DNA of 64,000 nt. It comes from Terriglobales bacterium (GTDB taxonomy: Bacteria > Acidobacteriota > Terriglobia > Terriglobales > Acidobacteriaceae). Positions 35,079 through 44,087 of this stretch are shown here, piece by piece (the stretch's first letter is position 1; the number at the start of each line of letters is the position of its first letter). Both the position numbers and the translations under genes were made by a program. The notes beneath the pieces are model-generated. The model had not been told where the DNA came from, made no database searches, and saw only the letters and a list, made by a program, of their open reading frames with translations. The DNA lies in NCBI GenBank assembly GCA_025936825.1, contig JAICSO010000002.1:186001-250000 (forward strand). The letters run 5' to 3'.

Positions 35079-37277
35079 ATGTCCACCAGCACGTTGAACT
35101 CCCTTGCTCAGGCTTCGTCTTCGTACTTGCGATCCGCCATGCACCAACCGGTGCAGTGGCATGAGTGGGGCGAAGAGGCCTTTTCGCTGGCCAAACGTGA
35201 GAACAAGCCCATCCTGCTCGACATCGGCGCGGTGTGGTGCCACTGGTGCCATGTGATGGACCGCGAGTCCTACGACGATCCGGAAGTTGCGCAGATCATC
35301 AACGAGCGCTACGTGGCCATCAAGGTGGACCGGGACGAGCGTCCCGACATCGACAGCCGCTACCAAGTCGCGGTGCAAGCGATCAGCGGGCAGGGCGGTT
35401 GGCCACTTACCGGCTTTCTCACTCCGGATGGAAAGCCGTTTTATGGCGGCACCTACTTTCCGCCGCATGATCACTACGGACGCCCCAGCTTTAAACGCGT
35501 GCTGATCACAATTGCGGAGGCATTCCGCGAAAAAAATGGTGATGTGATCGAGCAGGCGGGGCTGGTCGAGAATGCGATTCGGCATTCGGAATCTTTTGAA
35601 GGCAAAACTGGAGAGTTCTCTGCCGCGGCAGTGCAGGAGATTGTCGATGCGGCGCTCCGCATGTTTGATGATCGCAATGGCGGATTCGGAAGCGCGCCGA
35701 AATTTCCGCATCCGTCAATGATTGATTTGCTAATTGATGAGTATGTCAGATCTCAGGCTTCAGGCGTCAGGCCTCAGGCTTCAGGAAGCCAAACTGGTGC
35801 AAATGGCCCGATTGATGCGACGCCGGCGGCCGAGGCCGACCGTCTCCACACAGTCATTACTACTACCATCGAGAAGATGGCGCGCGGCGGTGTCTACGAC
35901 CAGCTTGCCGGAGGATTTCATCGTTACTCGGTGGATGAGCGCTGGGTCGTGCCGCACTTCGAAAAAATGTCCTACGACAACTCGGAGTTGCTGAAGAACT
36001 ACGTACGTGCGTACCAGGCTACAGGAAACGAATTCTTCGCCGAAGTCGCGCGCGACATCATTCGCTGGATGGACGAGTGGCTGAGTGACCGCGAGCACGG
36101 CGGGTTTTACGCATCGCAAGACGCCGACTATTCGATGGACGACGACGGCGACTATTTCACCTGGACTCTGGATGAAGCCAGGGCCGTACTAAATGAAGAA
36201 GAGGCGCAGATCGCATGTCTGCACTACGACATCACCGAAGTTGGCGAGATGCACCACAATCCCGCCAAGAACGTGCTGTTCCAGCGGGCATCGGTAGATG
36301 AAATTTCCAAGCGCTTGAACCTGGCCGTCGAGCGGGTGCAGGAAATCCTGCAAACGGCGAAGCAGAAGATGTACACAGCGCGTCTCAAACGGCGAACACC
36401 TTATGTCGATAAGACTGTGTACGTAAGCTGGAATGCGCTATGCATCTCGGCCTACCTGCAAGCCGCCCGCGCGCTGGAGTTCGATGATGCCAAGCACTTC
36501 GCCTTGCGCTCGTTGGACCGGATCCTCGGCAAGGTTTGGACTTCCGCGTCCGGCTTGAAACATGTCGTTGCATACTCTGATCCAGCGGCGACTCACCGCG
36601 AGAACACAGGGTTTCTCGACGATTACGCATTCACCGCGATTGCCTGCCTTGATGCGTATGAAAGCACCGCGGACATAACTTACTTCCGCCGGGCTGAACA
36701 AATGACGCAACAAATGATCGCTCGTTTCTACGATAGCTTCGGTAGCGGATTCTTCGACTCTGAGCCAGGCCAAGCTTCACTCGGCGTGCTTGGTACCCCA
36801 CGGAAAGCGTTTCAAGACTCGCCGACACCGGCAGGGAACCCCATGGCCGCCATCGCACTCATGCGTATGCATGCCTACACCGGGAACGGCGACTATCTTG
36901 AAAAGGCTCAGAAGACGCTCGAGTTACTCGCTGGAGTAGCGGGGCAGTATGGGATCTTTGCAGCGACTTATGGGATCGCGGCTGTAATGTTTGCCAGTCC
37001 TCATGAACAGATCGTTGTTATCGGAGAAGACGAAACTGCGGGCGAACTCTGCCGTTTCGCATTGCGAATTCCCAGATTGGGAAAGACGGTTCTTAAGCTG
37101 AGCTTTAGTCAGGTTGCGGCTCGAAATCTGCCGCCGATTCTAGCCGAGACAATTCCAAATCTGCCGGCAGTTACGGAAGGGAAGAGTTGTGCGGTATCGT
37201 GTGCGAACCACGTCTGCTCGGCGCCGATATTCACGTTGGACGAACTGGGGAAACTGCAGAACCCTAGGAGGGTATAG
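35079..37277 (+). CDS. Thioredoxin-domain protein, YyaL/DUF255 family
   Basis: This encodes 732 residues. The N-terminal thioredoxin-like domain has the hallmark WHEWGEEAFSLAKRENKPIL and GAVWCHWCHVMDRESYDD (CHWC active site), EVAQIINERYVAIKVDRDER and GQGGWPLTGFLTPDGKPF. A C-terminal (alpha/alpha)6-barrel resembles N-acyl-glucosamine epimerase-type domains (GGVYDQLAGGFHRYSVDE; FEKMSYDN). Around residues 225-240 the protein contains RSQASGVRPQASGSQ, translated from heptamer tract G. The family role is uncertain (spermatogenesis-associated 20/YyaL type). Confidence 0.92.
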   Translation: MSTSTLNSLAQASSSYLRSAMHQPVQWHEWGEEAFSLAKRENKPILLDIGAVWCHWCHVMDRESYDDPEVAQIINERYVAIKVDRDERPDIDSRYQVAVQAISGQGGWPLTGFLTPDGKPFYGGTYFPPHDHYGRPSFKRVLITIAEAFREKNGDVIEQAGLVENAIRHSESFEGKTGEFSAAAVQEIVDAALRMFDDRNGGFGSAPKFPHPSMIDLLIDEYVRSQASGVRPQASGSQTGANGPIDATPAAEADRLHTVITTTIEKMARGGVYDQLAGGFHRYSVDERWVVPHFEKMSYDNSELLKNYVRAYQATGNEFFAEVARDIIRWMDEWLSDREHGGFYASQDADYSMDDDGDYFTWTLDEARAVLNEEEAQIACLHYDITEVGEMHHNPAKNVLFQRASVDEISKRLNLAVERVQEILQTAKQKMYTARLKRRTPYVDKTVYVSWNALCISAYLQAARALEFDDAKHFALRSLDRILGKVWTSASGLKHVVAYSDPAATHRENTGFLDDYAFTAIACLDAYESTADITYFRRAEQMTQQMIARFYDSFGSGFFDSEPGQASLGVLGTPRKAFQDSPTPAGNPMAAIALMRMHAYTGNGDYLEKAQKTLELLAGVAGQYGIFAATYGIAAVMFASPHEQIVVIGEDETAGELCRFALRIPRLGKTVLKLSFSQVAARNLPPILAETIPNLPAVTEGKSCAVSCANHVCSAPIFTLDELGKLQNPRRV
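35752..35786. repeat. Heptamer tract G (5 units, CTTCAGG type) inside the yyaL coding sequence
   Basis: TCTCAGG, CTTCAGG, CGTCAGG, CCTCAGG and CTTCAGG lie within the open frame and are translated as an SQASG/RPQASG-type low-complexity loop. The reading frame is kept across the tract. Confidence 0.85.
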
Positions 37278-37306
37278 AAAAAAAGGGCTTGGAAACCCCA
37301 AGCCCT
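37278..37306 (-). terminator. Intrinsic terminator of the 44-aa peptide gene
   Basis: Read on the minus strand: AGGGCTTGG, GGTTT loop, CCAAGCCCT, then a T7 run (plus-strand A7 at 37278-37284). The 9-bp stem is perfect. The strong U-tract is on the minus strand, so it serves the small gene rather than yyaL. Confidence 0.85.
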
Positions 37307-37332
37307 CGAAGATGTGAAGCCCTTTTAAGTTA

Positions 37333-37467
37333 TCAGCAATTGGGGTTTACTCTGCAAAGCCCCATTGGACCGGCTTCGTTGGTCTTTGTGCTGACTGGCG
37401 CTGCCATTGCTAGGCATGCGCAAGCTACTGCTACCACCAGGACTATTGTCCTGACCGCACGCTTCAT
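37333..37467 (-). CDS. 44-aa predicted secreted peptide
   Basis: ATG 37467 has a strong AAGGAG ribosome binding site 7 nt upstream. The peptide starts MKRAVRTIVLVVAVACACLA and continues MAAPVSTKTNEAGPMGLCR, ending VNPNC. It has a basic N-terminus, a hydrophobic core ending at an Ala-rich signal-peptidase-like site, and a short mature tail with two Cys (GLCRVNPNC) that could form a disulfide loop. It is followed by its own terminator. No family is recognised. Ribosome binding site, signal peptide and terminator together make it a good gene despite the length. Confidence 0.75.
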   Translation of the reverse strand: MKRAVRTIVLVVAVACACLAMAAPVSTKTNEAGPMGLCRVNPNC

Positions 37468-37606
37468 ACACTTTCTCCTTACGTGCGGGTCCCCTGGGAG
37501 CGGGAACCCTTAGTGGCTGGAATTATAACCTGACTGTCAAGGGATCACTGTGCAGAAATGAGATATGTTCCGTTTTTAGAACGGAGGGCAGCGACTGCGA
37601 AGCAGA

Positions 37607-38419
37607 TTAGGCCTGGGAATTACCGGTTTTGGACAACGCCTGGTCAACCATGTGCTCGAACATTGGGATCAGGGAATCGCCTTCGGCTTCGGCGGGTTGA
37701 ATTTCCATCAGTGCTTCGTCCCACCTTTGCGGAACCAGAACCGGAACCATCTCGCGCCTGCGGTTGACTAGACCGTAGAACAGCCAAACTAACATTCCGA
37801 CGATGTAAGTCGTCATTGCCGCGAGTTGTACGGTTGGGGTGCGTATCCGCCCGCCTGAGAACAGCGCAGTCGTTAGTAGTTCGCTTGCGGAGAAGATGCC
37901 GAATCCTAGGGCAATTCCGAAGCTGAGTCGCCGCCAGCTAACAGCAAGAGTACTGCTGAACGCGAGCAGAAAAATAACTAATCCACACTGCACGACACGA
38001 ACGCAGCGTTGAACAATCAGAATGCTGGTTCTGACCGGGTCTTCCCAGGATGGACTAACCATGATCAGAGCCACCGAGAGCAGGACCATGATGATTGCCG
38101 CCCATTTAAATAAAGCGGCACCCAGATCTTTCAAAGCATGGTACGGCTTAAACACGTCCAGAAAAATCTCGTGGATGATTCTGAAGGCGAGGAAGATATT
38201 CAGTGCCGCGCCAACCCAATAAGCGTCAAAATAGAGAGTGGCTCCCCCGAATTCGAAAACCGGAAGCTGAACGCAAAAAATCACCACCTGCGCCACGATG
38301 TATGTGAAGAAGGCTGGGAACTCTTTGTTGAGCTTTCGTCGGTACAGGATAGCCGCAATGGCGACCTGGATGATCGTCTGACTTATCCACAGCGCCATTA
38401 GCAATCGGGGGCTGGACAT
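37607..38419 (-). CDS. Hypothetical polytopic membrane protein
   Basis: This encodes 270 residues with about seven hydrophobic helices (LWISQTIIQVAIAAILYR; FTYIVAQVVIFCVQLPVF; AAIIMVLLSVALIMVS; VQCGLVIFLLAFSSTLAVSW; IVGMLVWLFYGLVN) and a short soluble C-terminal tail. The layout is like 7-TM sensory or 7TMR-type modules, but no output domain is attached. No family name is supported. It is downstream of DUF58 on the same strand, with an inverted repeat between them. Confidence 0.75.
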   Translation of the reverse strand: MSSPRLLMALWISQTIIQVAIAAILYRRKLNKEFPAFFTYIVAQVVIFCVQLPVFEFGGATLYFDAYWVGAALNIFLAFRIIHEIFLDVFKPYHALKDLGAALFKWAAIIMVLLSVALIMVSPSWEDPVRTSILIVQRCVRVVQCGLVIFLLAFSSTLAVSWRRLSFGIALGFGIFSASELLTTALFSGGRIRTPTVQLAAMTTYIVGMLVWLFYGLVNRRREMVPVLVPQRWDEALMEIQPAEAEGDSLIPMFEHMVDQALSKTGNSQA

Positions 38420-38495
38420 CTTTCTTCCCTTTAGGCCAGTTTTGCGCCTGTTATGAAGGAAAGTACCAGCTTCGGCAACTTAGGCCAATGAACCA

Positions 38496-38518
38496 AGGTA
38501 ACCAGAGTAAGGTTACCT
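38496..38518. promoter_or_regulatory. Perfect 8-bp palindrome between DUF58 and the membrane-protein gene
   Basis: AGGTAACC (38496-38503) and GGTTACCT (38511-38518) are 7 bp apart. It is a candidate operator or weak terminator in the 132-bp gap. Confidence 0.45.
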
Positions 38519-38551
38519 CCCAAGTTCAAGCATTACCTTGCGTTCAGCTTG

Positions 38552-39970
38552 TCACTCGATGAAAAGGAAGTATCCGCTCGCCCACATGGCGGCTGGAACA
38601 CTCCCGCGCTTCTGGGCCGTCAGGACGAGGCTGTAGTCCGTCGAACTGGCCAGTGTCTCGATGACCGAGGGGCCAGCTTTCGGCTGGATTGTAGCCAAAT
38701 ATTCCAGGAAATCGTAAACATCGCCGGCTCCTTCATACTCCTGCGAAACAAACGACAGAAAAACGCTCTGTTCTGTCAGTCGCCACGCCGCGGAAGCCGC
38801 TACGGAAACCATGTGTTCATATTTCTCTGGCGTCAGCTGTCGCGGTTCCGGATTGTCAAACACAATCCTTAATCGCCGTTCATCCTCACGGGCAAATTCA
38901 CGGACCTTCAGACCGCCAGACTTGGCCGTGGCTTTCCAGTCCACATGGCGCGCAGAATCTTCCGGCAGATATTCGCGGATCCGATACAGGTCCGAGCCTA
39001 AGCCTTTCTGATAAGCCTCGCGCTTTCCACTGACTACCGGCAAAAGCTCAACCACCTCCTGGGATTCGGTGAGTTCCGGATAAATCAGCACTTCTTTCGA
39101 CAAAGCCATGCGCCGCGTTTTCGAGAGGAATGCGAAGGGGAAGCGCGTGGAAAGGCTAAACCGCTCCTGGTAGCGTCCTCTGCGCCGGAACCGCAGCTTC
39201 ACTTCGGCTTGGAGCTGCGTTCCTGGGGGCAAGAGAGGGAAGTACGCCGACTGATGAAACACCCCAGACCCGGTGTCGATGGTCACCCGCCGCAGTTTGC
39301 GGTCGGGCAGCTGCAACCATTGCCTCTCGGGAGGTCGCCACGGTGGCACCGGAAAACGGGTTGCCACCCAGCTCCATTTCTTCTTCTCCTTCACTGTCTC
39401 GGCTGGAATCGCGCTGATCGAAAGCGAAGGCCGCCATTTGCTTGGATTCCGCACGGCGATAGTCCCGTAAACCTCTACGTTCGCGAAGATGTGTTCCGGG
39501 ATTTTAATTTCCAAGTCCAACCCACGGAGGCAGACGGTTGATGCGACGCCGGAGATCAGCATCGCCGCGAGCAGAATGGCCACAATGATGTAAAGCAGGT
39601 TATTGCCGGTGTTCAGTGCCGCAATGCCGATCACAAGCACAATCGCGACATACAGTGCGCCGGAACGCGTGACCTCAAAGTCGAGCGCATCACGCACTCG
39701 TCTTGCTTCCACTCGGCGCGCCAGGAAAGGAACGGTCGCCAGCCCCACCACGGTTGCGAGTAGCAAGGCGACTGACGCCAAAATGAACGTCGCCAGCACA
39801 TTCCCGGCATCGCGCGACGCGGTCGAGAAAATTGCGGCTGCAAATGCCAGAGCCAGTCCCAAAGCTGCCGCCAAAAAGCGCAGCCATGCACCGGAAGACC
39901 CGTGGCTCATGTAAAGAATGAGGCCCCGCATCCTTCGGAAATAAGCCGGATTGGTCGCAGCCTGGTCCAA
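38552..39970 (-). CDS. DUF58-domain membrane-anchored protein
   Basis: This encodes 472 residues. Two pairs of N-terminal helices (FLAAALGLALAFAAAIFS; FILASVALLLATVVGLA; IVLVIGIAALNTGNNLLYIIVAILLA) are followed by a beta region (VYGTIAVRNPSK; RFRRRGRYQERFSLSTRFPF) and the DUF58 signature GLGSDLYRIREYLPEDSARHVDWKAT with EFAREDERRLRIVFD. DUF58 proteins usually accompany MoxR ATPases and transglutaminase-like genes, but neither is in the window. It lies 39 bp downstream of the alpha/beta hydrolase on the same strand. Confidence 0.93.
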   Translation of the reverse strand: MDQAATNPAYFRRMRGLILYMSHGSSGAWLRFLAAALGLALAFAAAIFSTASRDAGNVLATFILASVALLLATVVGLATVPFLARRVEARRVRDALDFEVTRSGALYVAIVLVIGIAALNTGNNLLYIIVAILLAAMLISGVASTVCLRGLDLEIKIPEHIFANVEVYGTIAVRNPSKWRPSLSISAIPAETVKEKKKWSWVATRFPVPPWRPPERQWLQLPDRKLRRVTIDTGSGVFHQSAYFPLLPPGTQLQAEVKLRFRRRGRYQERFSLSTRFPFAFLSKTRRMALSKEVLIYPELTESQEVVELLPVVSGKREAYQKGLGSDLYRIREYLPEDSARHVDWKATAKSGGLKVREFAREDERRLRIVFDNPEPRQLTPEKYEHMVSVAASAAWRLTEQSVFLSFVSQEYEGAGDVYDFLEYLATIQPKAGPSVIETLASSTDYSLVLTAQKRGSVPAAMWASGYFLFIE

Positions 39971-40009
39971 GCTTCTCCGAGCCTAGCACTGATAAGGAAG
40001 TGTGTCAGG

Positions 40010-40870
40010 TTACTTCCCGTCGAGTACCCGCACAGGCGAGTGCTCAGCTAAGAAGGCATTGACGAGCGCAAGAAAGTCTCCGGGACATTCCTCGTACGGG
40101 AGGTGTCCGGCACCATCCATCACTGCTAACCGGCTGTTCTTCAGTTGCCGGTTCAACACCTGAGCGGAAGCCAGTTCTACCAGCCGATCCTTGCTACCCC
40201 AGAGAATCAGCGTGGGAGTTTCTGCCGCACCTGCCAGTACACGCTGAAGATCTGCCATATCCGAATGCCAGTTATGGGCGATTCGTACCGCATGCTCAAA
40301 AACGCCCTTCCGTACGAGTGGAAGAGAATAGCCCCGCAAAGTTTCAGCGCTCAGCCGGCGCTGGTCTCCGTACATTCGACGGATCGACAAGCGATGCAAG
40401 GCCGGTATGCGACGAGCGAATGGCGGGAACAGTAATCCAGCGAAGGGAAGCCCGAGCAAGGCCAGGCGCTTGCGTCCGATCCGGGACCACGGATTCGCAG
40501 GTGAAACCAGCGTCAGGGTGCGAATTCGTGCCGGATGTGTCGCCGTCAGGTATAGAGCCGTCGTACCGCCGTACGAGCTCCCCACCAAGTCGCATGAACC
40601 TATCCCCACCACGTCCAGGAACTTCAACAACCTTCCTGCGGCTTGCGAGAGGTGAGCGTCGCTAGTCTCGTGGCATTCCGAGAATCCAGATCCTGGCATG
40701 TCGAGCGCGAAGACCTCCCGCTCTTCTGACAATGGGGCAAGCACATGTCGCCAGCTGAACGAATACCCAAGTAGACCGTGCACGAGAACCACAGCCGGGC
40801 CGCGGCCCCGGCGGTCGAACTGCACCTTCATTCCGTTCACCAGGCACGATTGTTGAGATTGAATCGGCAC
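40010..40870 (-). CDS. Alpha/beta-hydrolase fold protein
   Basis: This encodes 286 residues. Oxyanion-region VVLVHGLLGYSFSWRHVLAPL, the nucleophile elbow LVGSSYGGTTALYL (Ser in GSSYGG), Asp in LILWGSKDRLVELAS and His in VMDGAGHLPYEECPGDF form a complete Ser-Asp-His triad. A cap domain separates strands 6 and 7. It has no signal peptide and the substrate is unknown; esterases, lactonases and C-C hydrolases share this layout. Confidence 0.93.
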   Translation of the reverse strand: MPIQSQQSCLVNGMKVQFDRRGRGPAVVLVHGLLGYSFSWRHVLAPLSEEREVFALDMPGSGFSECHETSDAHLSQAAGRLLKFLDVVGIGSCDLVGSSYGGTTALYLTATHPARIRTLTLVSPANPWSRIGRKRLALLGLPFAGLLFPPFARRIPALHRLSIRRMYGDQRRLSAETLRGYSLPLVRKGVFEHAVRIAHNWHSDMADLQRVLAGAAETPTLILWGSKDRLVELASAQVLNRQLKNSRLAVMDGAGHLPYEECPGDFLALVNAFLAEHSPVRVLDGK

Positions 40871-41013
40871 TCTTGCTGCACACTCCCATTCTGTGGGATG
40901 AGGGAGAAGCCCGACCTAACATGATCGCAATGTAATAAACAGCTACCCGGACAACTTTTCACGCCACCGATGAATTCTATCTATGCAGATATCGCCTCTG
41001 TCGCTTCTGTAAA
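40871..41013. other. Intergenic stretch with a possible 23-codon frame
   Basis: Divergent region between the hydrolase and the sensor kinase. ATG 40970 opens a 23-codon frame (MNSIYADIASVASVKGSFGS, ending SPSF) that runs through the terminator hairpin to TAG at 41039-41041. No ribosome binding site is seen. It may be part of a small RNA or leader transcript rather than a gene. Confidence 0.3.
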
Positions 41014-41040
41014 GGGGAGCTTCGGCTCCCCCTCTTTTTA
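41014..41040 (+). terminator. Strong orphan intrinsic terminator
   Basis: GGGGAGC (41014-41020), TTCG tetraloop, GCTCCCC (41025-41031), then CTCTTTTTA. There is no rightward gene upstream for it to terminate, as the alpha/beta hydrolase runs leftward from 40870. A short rightward transcript starting within 40871-41010 is implied. Confidence 0.85.
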
Positions 41041-41171
41041 GCCCAGAAAACGACTACCACGAAAGGTGTAAACATCGGCACGGCAGCGACTTACCGAATT
41101 TCGGAGATTCCTTCCAAAAAACATAACTGTGGTTTAGCCGTGATTCTATAATTTGGTAAAGCGCTCACTGT

Positions 41172-44087
41172 ATGGCACTTACCGCGTCCAAGAATCCGAG
41201 TACGTTGGCACCCAAAGTGCATCGGTTAGACCGGGCAGCTCCACCCGAGCAGGCAATCGATTTTTCGATGAACCGGGAATTTCAAATTCGTTTTATCGCC
41301 GGCTTCCTGGTTCTGCTTACGGTAGCGTCTGTCACGCTCGCCTGGATCAACTTCCGCAAAGAGCACCAGTTCATTGCACCATACGACGGCGTCTGGTGGA
41401 TTGAACGCGCCGGCGACATCGTAGCTGACCGGGTTGATCCCAGGGGGCCAGGTGCCCAAGCCGGAATCAAAAAGGGCGATCGGCTCGTCGCGATTGATAC
41501 CCGTCCGATCCCCACTACCGCCGCGCTGGTGGCGCAACTGTATCACGACGGCGTCTGGACGAAGGCTATTTACACTCTGCGGCGCGGCCAATACACCCTG
41601 GACGCATCCGCGATCCTTGCTCCCGCGGAAAGAGGTTCAAACGACTGGCTACGTTTGATTGCCCTGATTTACTTGGCAATTGGACTGTACGTTCTATTTC
41701 GTCGCTGGACGGCGCCCGGTTCAACGCATTTCTACATCTTTTGCGTAGTTTCTTTCGTCTTCTACGCCTTCAAATACACGGGCAAGCTGAACTCGTTTGA
41801 CTGGACAATTTATTGGGGTAACGTCGCTGCATGGCTCTTGCAGCCGGCAATTTTTTTGCACTTTGCGCTGACCTTCCCTGAAAAGCACGCCTTTCTTAAA
41901 AAGAACAAGTGGCTGCTGCCGACAATCTATGTGCCCGGTCTCGCGCTGCTTGGATTTCACATTCTATCCAAGGTATTGTCTCGGGCCAGCGAAATGCTGC
42001 GTTGGCAAATCGATCGCATCGAGATGGCCTACCTGGTGCTTTATTTTGCTGCCGCGGCTCTGGTATACCTGCACAGCTATCGGCAGGCCACGCAGCCCAT
42101 ACTGCGCCAGCAACTCAAGTGGGTGACGCGCGGAACAATCCTGGCAATCACTCCGTTTGCGCTTTTCTACGCCATTCCATACTTGCTCGGAATTGTTCCC
42201 ACGGGTCTGCTGAAGATCTCGGTTGTGTTCTTAGGAGTTTTGCCACTGACCTTCGGTTACGCCATCGTGCGGTATCGCCTGATGGATGTTGACCTGATCT
42301 TCAAGCGTGGCATGGCCTATACGTTGGCCGCGGCCACGATTGCGGGCGCTTATTTCGCAACCGTTGCGCTGGTCGGCGGATTCGTCAGCACTCGTGTTCC
42401 CGGCGCAGGTAAGACGGGATTGGTGGTAGCAATTGTTGTCACGGCGCTGCTTTTCGATCCGATTCGCAAATGGATTCAGGACAGGATTGATCGCCTTTTC
42501 TATCGACGTCGCTATGACTACCGACACACGCTGATCGAGTTTGGACGCGAGTTGAATGCTGAGACCGACCTCGACAAGATGCTCACGGCTGTCGTCGACC
42601 AACTCTCGCGCACGCTGTTGGTCGATCGCATGGCGATTTTTCTGGCCGGGGAGAACGACAGCTTTGTCTTGGCGAAGTCGTTCGGCATTCAGCAGACCGG
42701 CAAGCTCGATCTCAGCTTCCTGACTGCCCCGCGGCCGGAAACATCCGAGGCGCACCTGTTCTTCGAGAACACGCACGCCGTGCCCCGCGAGAGTGCGGGT
42801 GCGCAGGAAACCATCGCGCGCTTGGACCTGAACTACTACATCCCCTGCCGTGCGCAGAAGAGCACGATTGCTGTCCTCGCCCTGGGTAAAACCGTTGAAG
42901 GCGATTTCCTCTCCAGCGAAGACGTTGAGCTGCTCGAAACCCTCGCTGGTTATCTAGCCATCGCCATCCAGAACGCGCGCCTGTATGCCTCTCTGGAGCA
43001 GAAGATCGCGCAGTACGAGCGCCTGAAGGACTTCAATGAGAACATCGTTGAGTCCATTAACGTCGGCGTGCTGGCGGTGGATCTCGAAGACCGTATTGAG
43101 TCCTGGAACTCGCAGATGGAAGTGATGTACGCCCTGCCGCGGTGGCAAGCGCTGACCCGTCCGCTGGGCGAAGTGTTCTCTGGGCCGTTCGCGCAGGAGT
43201 TCTACCGCCTCCGCCAGAGTCCCGGCATTCATAACCTGTACAAGTTCCGCCTGGCGACACCCACGGGTGAGACGCGAATCGTGAACGTCGCCATCGCGCC
43301 GTTGGTAACGAAGAAATTCAGCGTTGTCGGCCGGCTCATCATCATGGACGACATCACCGAGCGGGTCGAACTCGAAACGCAACTGTCGCAGTCCGACAAG
43401 CTCTCATCCATCGGCTTGCTGGCGGCTGGCGTCGCGCACGAAGTCAACACCCCACTTGCAGTCATTTCCTCGTACGCGCAGTTGCTCTCAAAACAGCTTC
43501 AGGGCGATGACCAGAAAAGTGCGCTGCTCGACAAGATTACACGCCAGACGTTCCGCGCTTCGGAGATCGTCAACAACCTGCTGAACTTCTCGCGCACCAG
43601 CGCTACCGAGTTCACCGAAATCGATGTGAACAAGATCATCCTCGACACGCTGAATTTGCTCGAGCACCAGTTCAAGACGACGAAAATTCACATACAAGAT
43701 GAGCTGACGCCGCATCTGCCGCCCATCCAAGGAAACGCGGGCCGCCTGCAGCAGGTGTTCCTGAACCTGTTCCTGAACGCCAAGGACGCGATGCCACGCG
43801 GTGGAACGCTGCGAATCGCGTCGTATAACGGCGACGGAATCAGCGTTGAGGTTTCGGACACTGGCAGCGGAATCGCGCAGGAACACATCCAGCGCATTTA
43901 CGACCCGTTCTTTACAACCAAGACCGCTCCACAAGACGGCCAGCGGCGGGGCACCGGTCTTGGCCTCTCGGTGACCTACGGCATTATTCAAGAGCATGCC
44001 GGCAAGATTCGTGTGGAAAGCACTCCCGAAGAGGGGACGACCTTCTTCCTTCAATTCCCATTGCTCCGGAAGGCCGTGAATGTCTGA
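41172..44087 (+). CDS. Membrane sensor histidine kinase (PDZ, multi-TM, GAF, PAS, HisKA, HATPase)
   Basis: This encodes 971 residues. TM helix at about 40-58, then an extracytoplasmic PDZ-like segment (DRVDPRGPGAQAGIKKGDRLV), several TM helices (about 155-410), a GAF domain (about 445-600), and a PAS-like domain (NINVGVLAVDLEDRIESWN-type, about 620-730). HisKA has the phosphoacceptor His756 in AAGVAHEVNTPLAVIS, and HATPase_c has N box NLFLNAKDAMPRGG, G1 DTGSGIAQEHI and G2 GTGLGLSVTYG. It overlaps the downstream regulator by 8 nt, so the pair is a two-component system. The PDZ domain suggests a misfolded-protein or peptide cue. Confidence 0.95.
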   Translation: MALTASKNPSTLAPKVHRLDRAAPPEQAIDFSMNREFQIRFIAGFLVLLTVASVTLAWINFRKEHQFIAPYDGVWWIERAGDIVADRVDPRGPGAQAGIKKGDRLVAIDTRPIPTTAALVAQLYHDGVWTKAIYTLRRGQYTLDASAILAPAERGSNDWLRLIALIYLAIGLYVLFRRWTAPGSTHFYIFCVVSFVFYAFKYTGKLNSFDWTIYWGNVAAWLLQPAIFLHFALTFPEKHAFLKKNKWLLPTIYVPGLALLGFHILSKVLSRASEMLRWQIDRIEMAYLVLYFAAAALVYLHSYRQATQPILRQQLKWVTRGTILAITPFALFYAIPYLLGIVPTGLLKISVVFLGVLPLTFGYAIVRYRLMDVDLIFKRGMAYTLAAATIAGAYFATVALVGGFVSTRVPGAGKTGLVVAIVVTALLFDPIRKWIQDRIDRLFYRRRYDYRHTLIEFGRELNAETDLDKMLTAVVDQLSRTLLVDRMAIFLAGENDSFVLAKSFGIQQTGKLDLSFLTAPRPETSEAHLFFENTHAVPRESAGAQETIARLDLNYYIPCRAQKSTIAVLALGKTVEGDFLSSEDVELLETLAGYLAIAIQNARLYASLEQKIAQYERLKDFNENIVESINVGVLAVDLEDRIESWNSQMEVMYALPRWQALTRPLGEVFSGPFAQEFYRLRQSPGIHNLYKFRLATPTGETRIVNVAIAPLVTKKFSVVGRLIIMDDITERVELETQLSQSDKLSSIGLLAAGVAHEVNTPLAVISSYAQLLSKQLQGDDQKSALLDKITRQTFRASEIVNNLLNFSRTSATEFTEIDVNKIILDTLNLLEHQFKTTKIHIQDELTPHLPPIQGNAGRLQQVFLNLFLNAKDAMPRGGTLRIASYNGDGISVEVSDTGSGIAQEHIQRIYDPFFTTKTAPQDGQRRGTGLGLSVTYGIIQEHAGKIRVESTPEEGTTFFLQFPLLRKAVNV

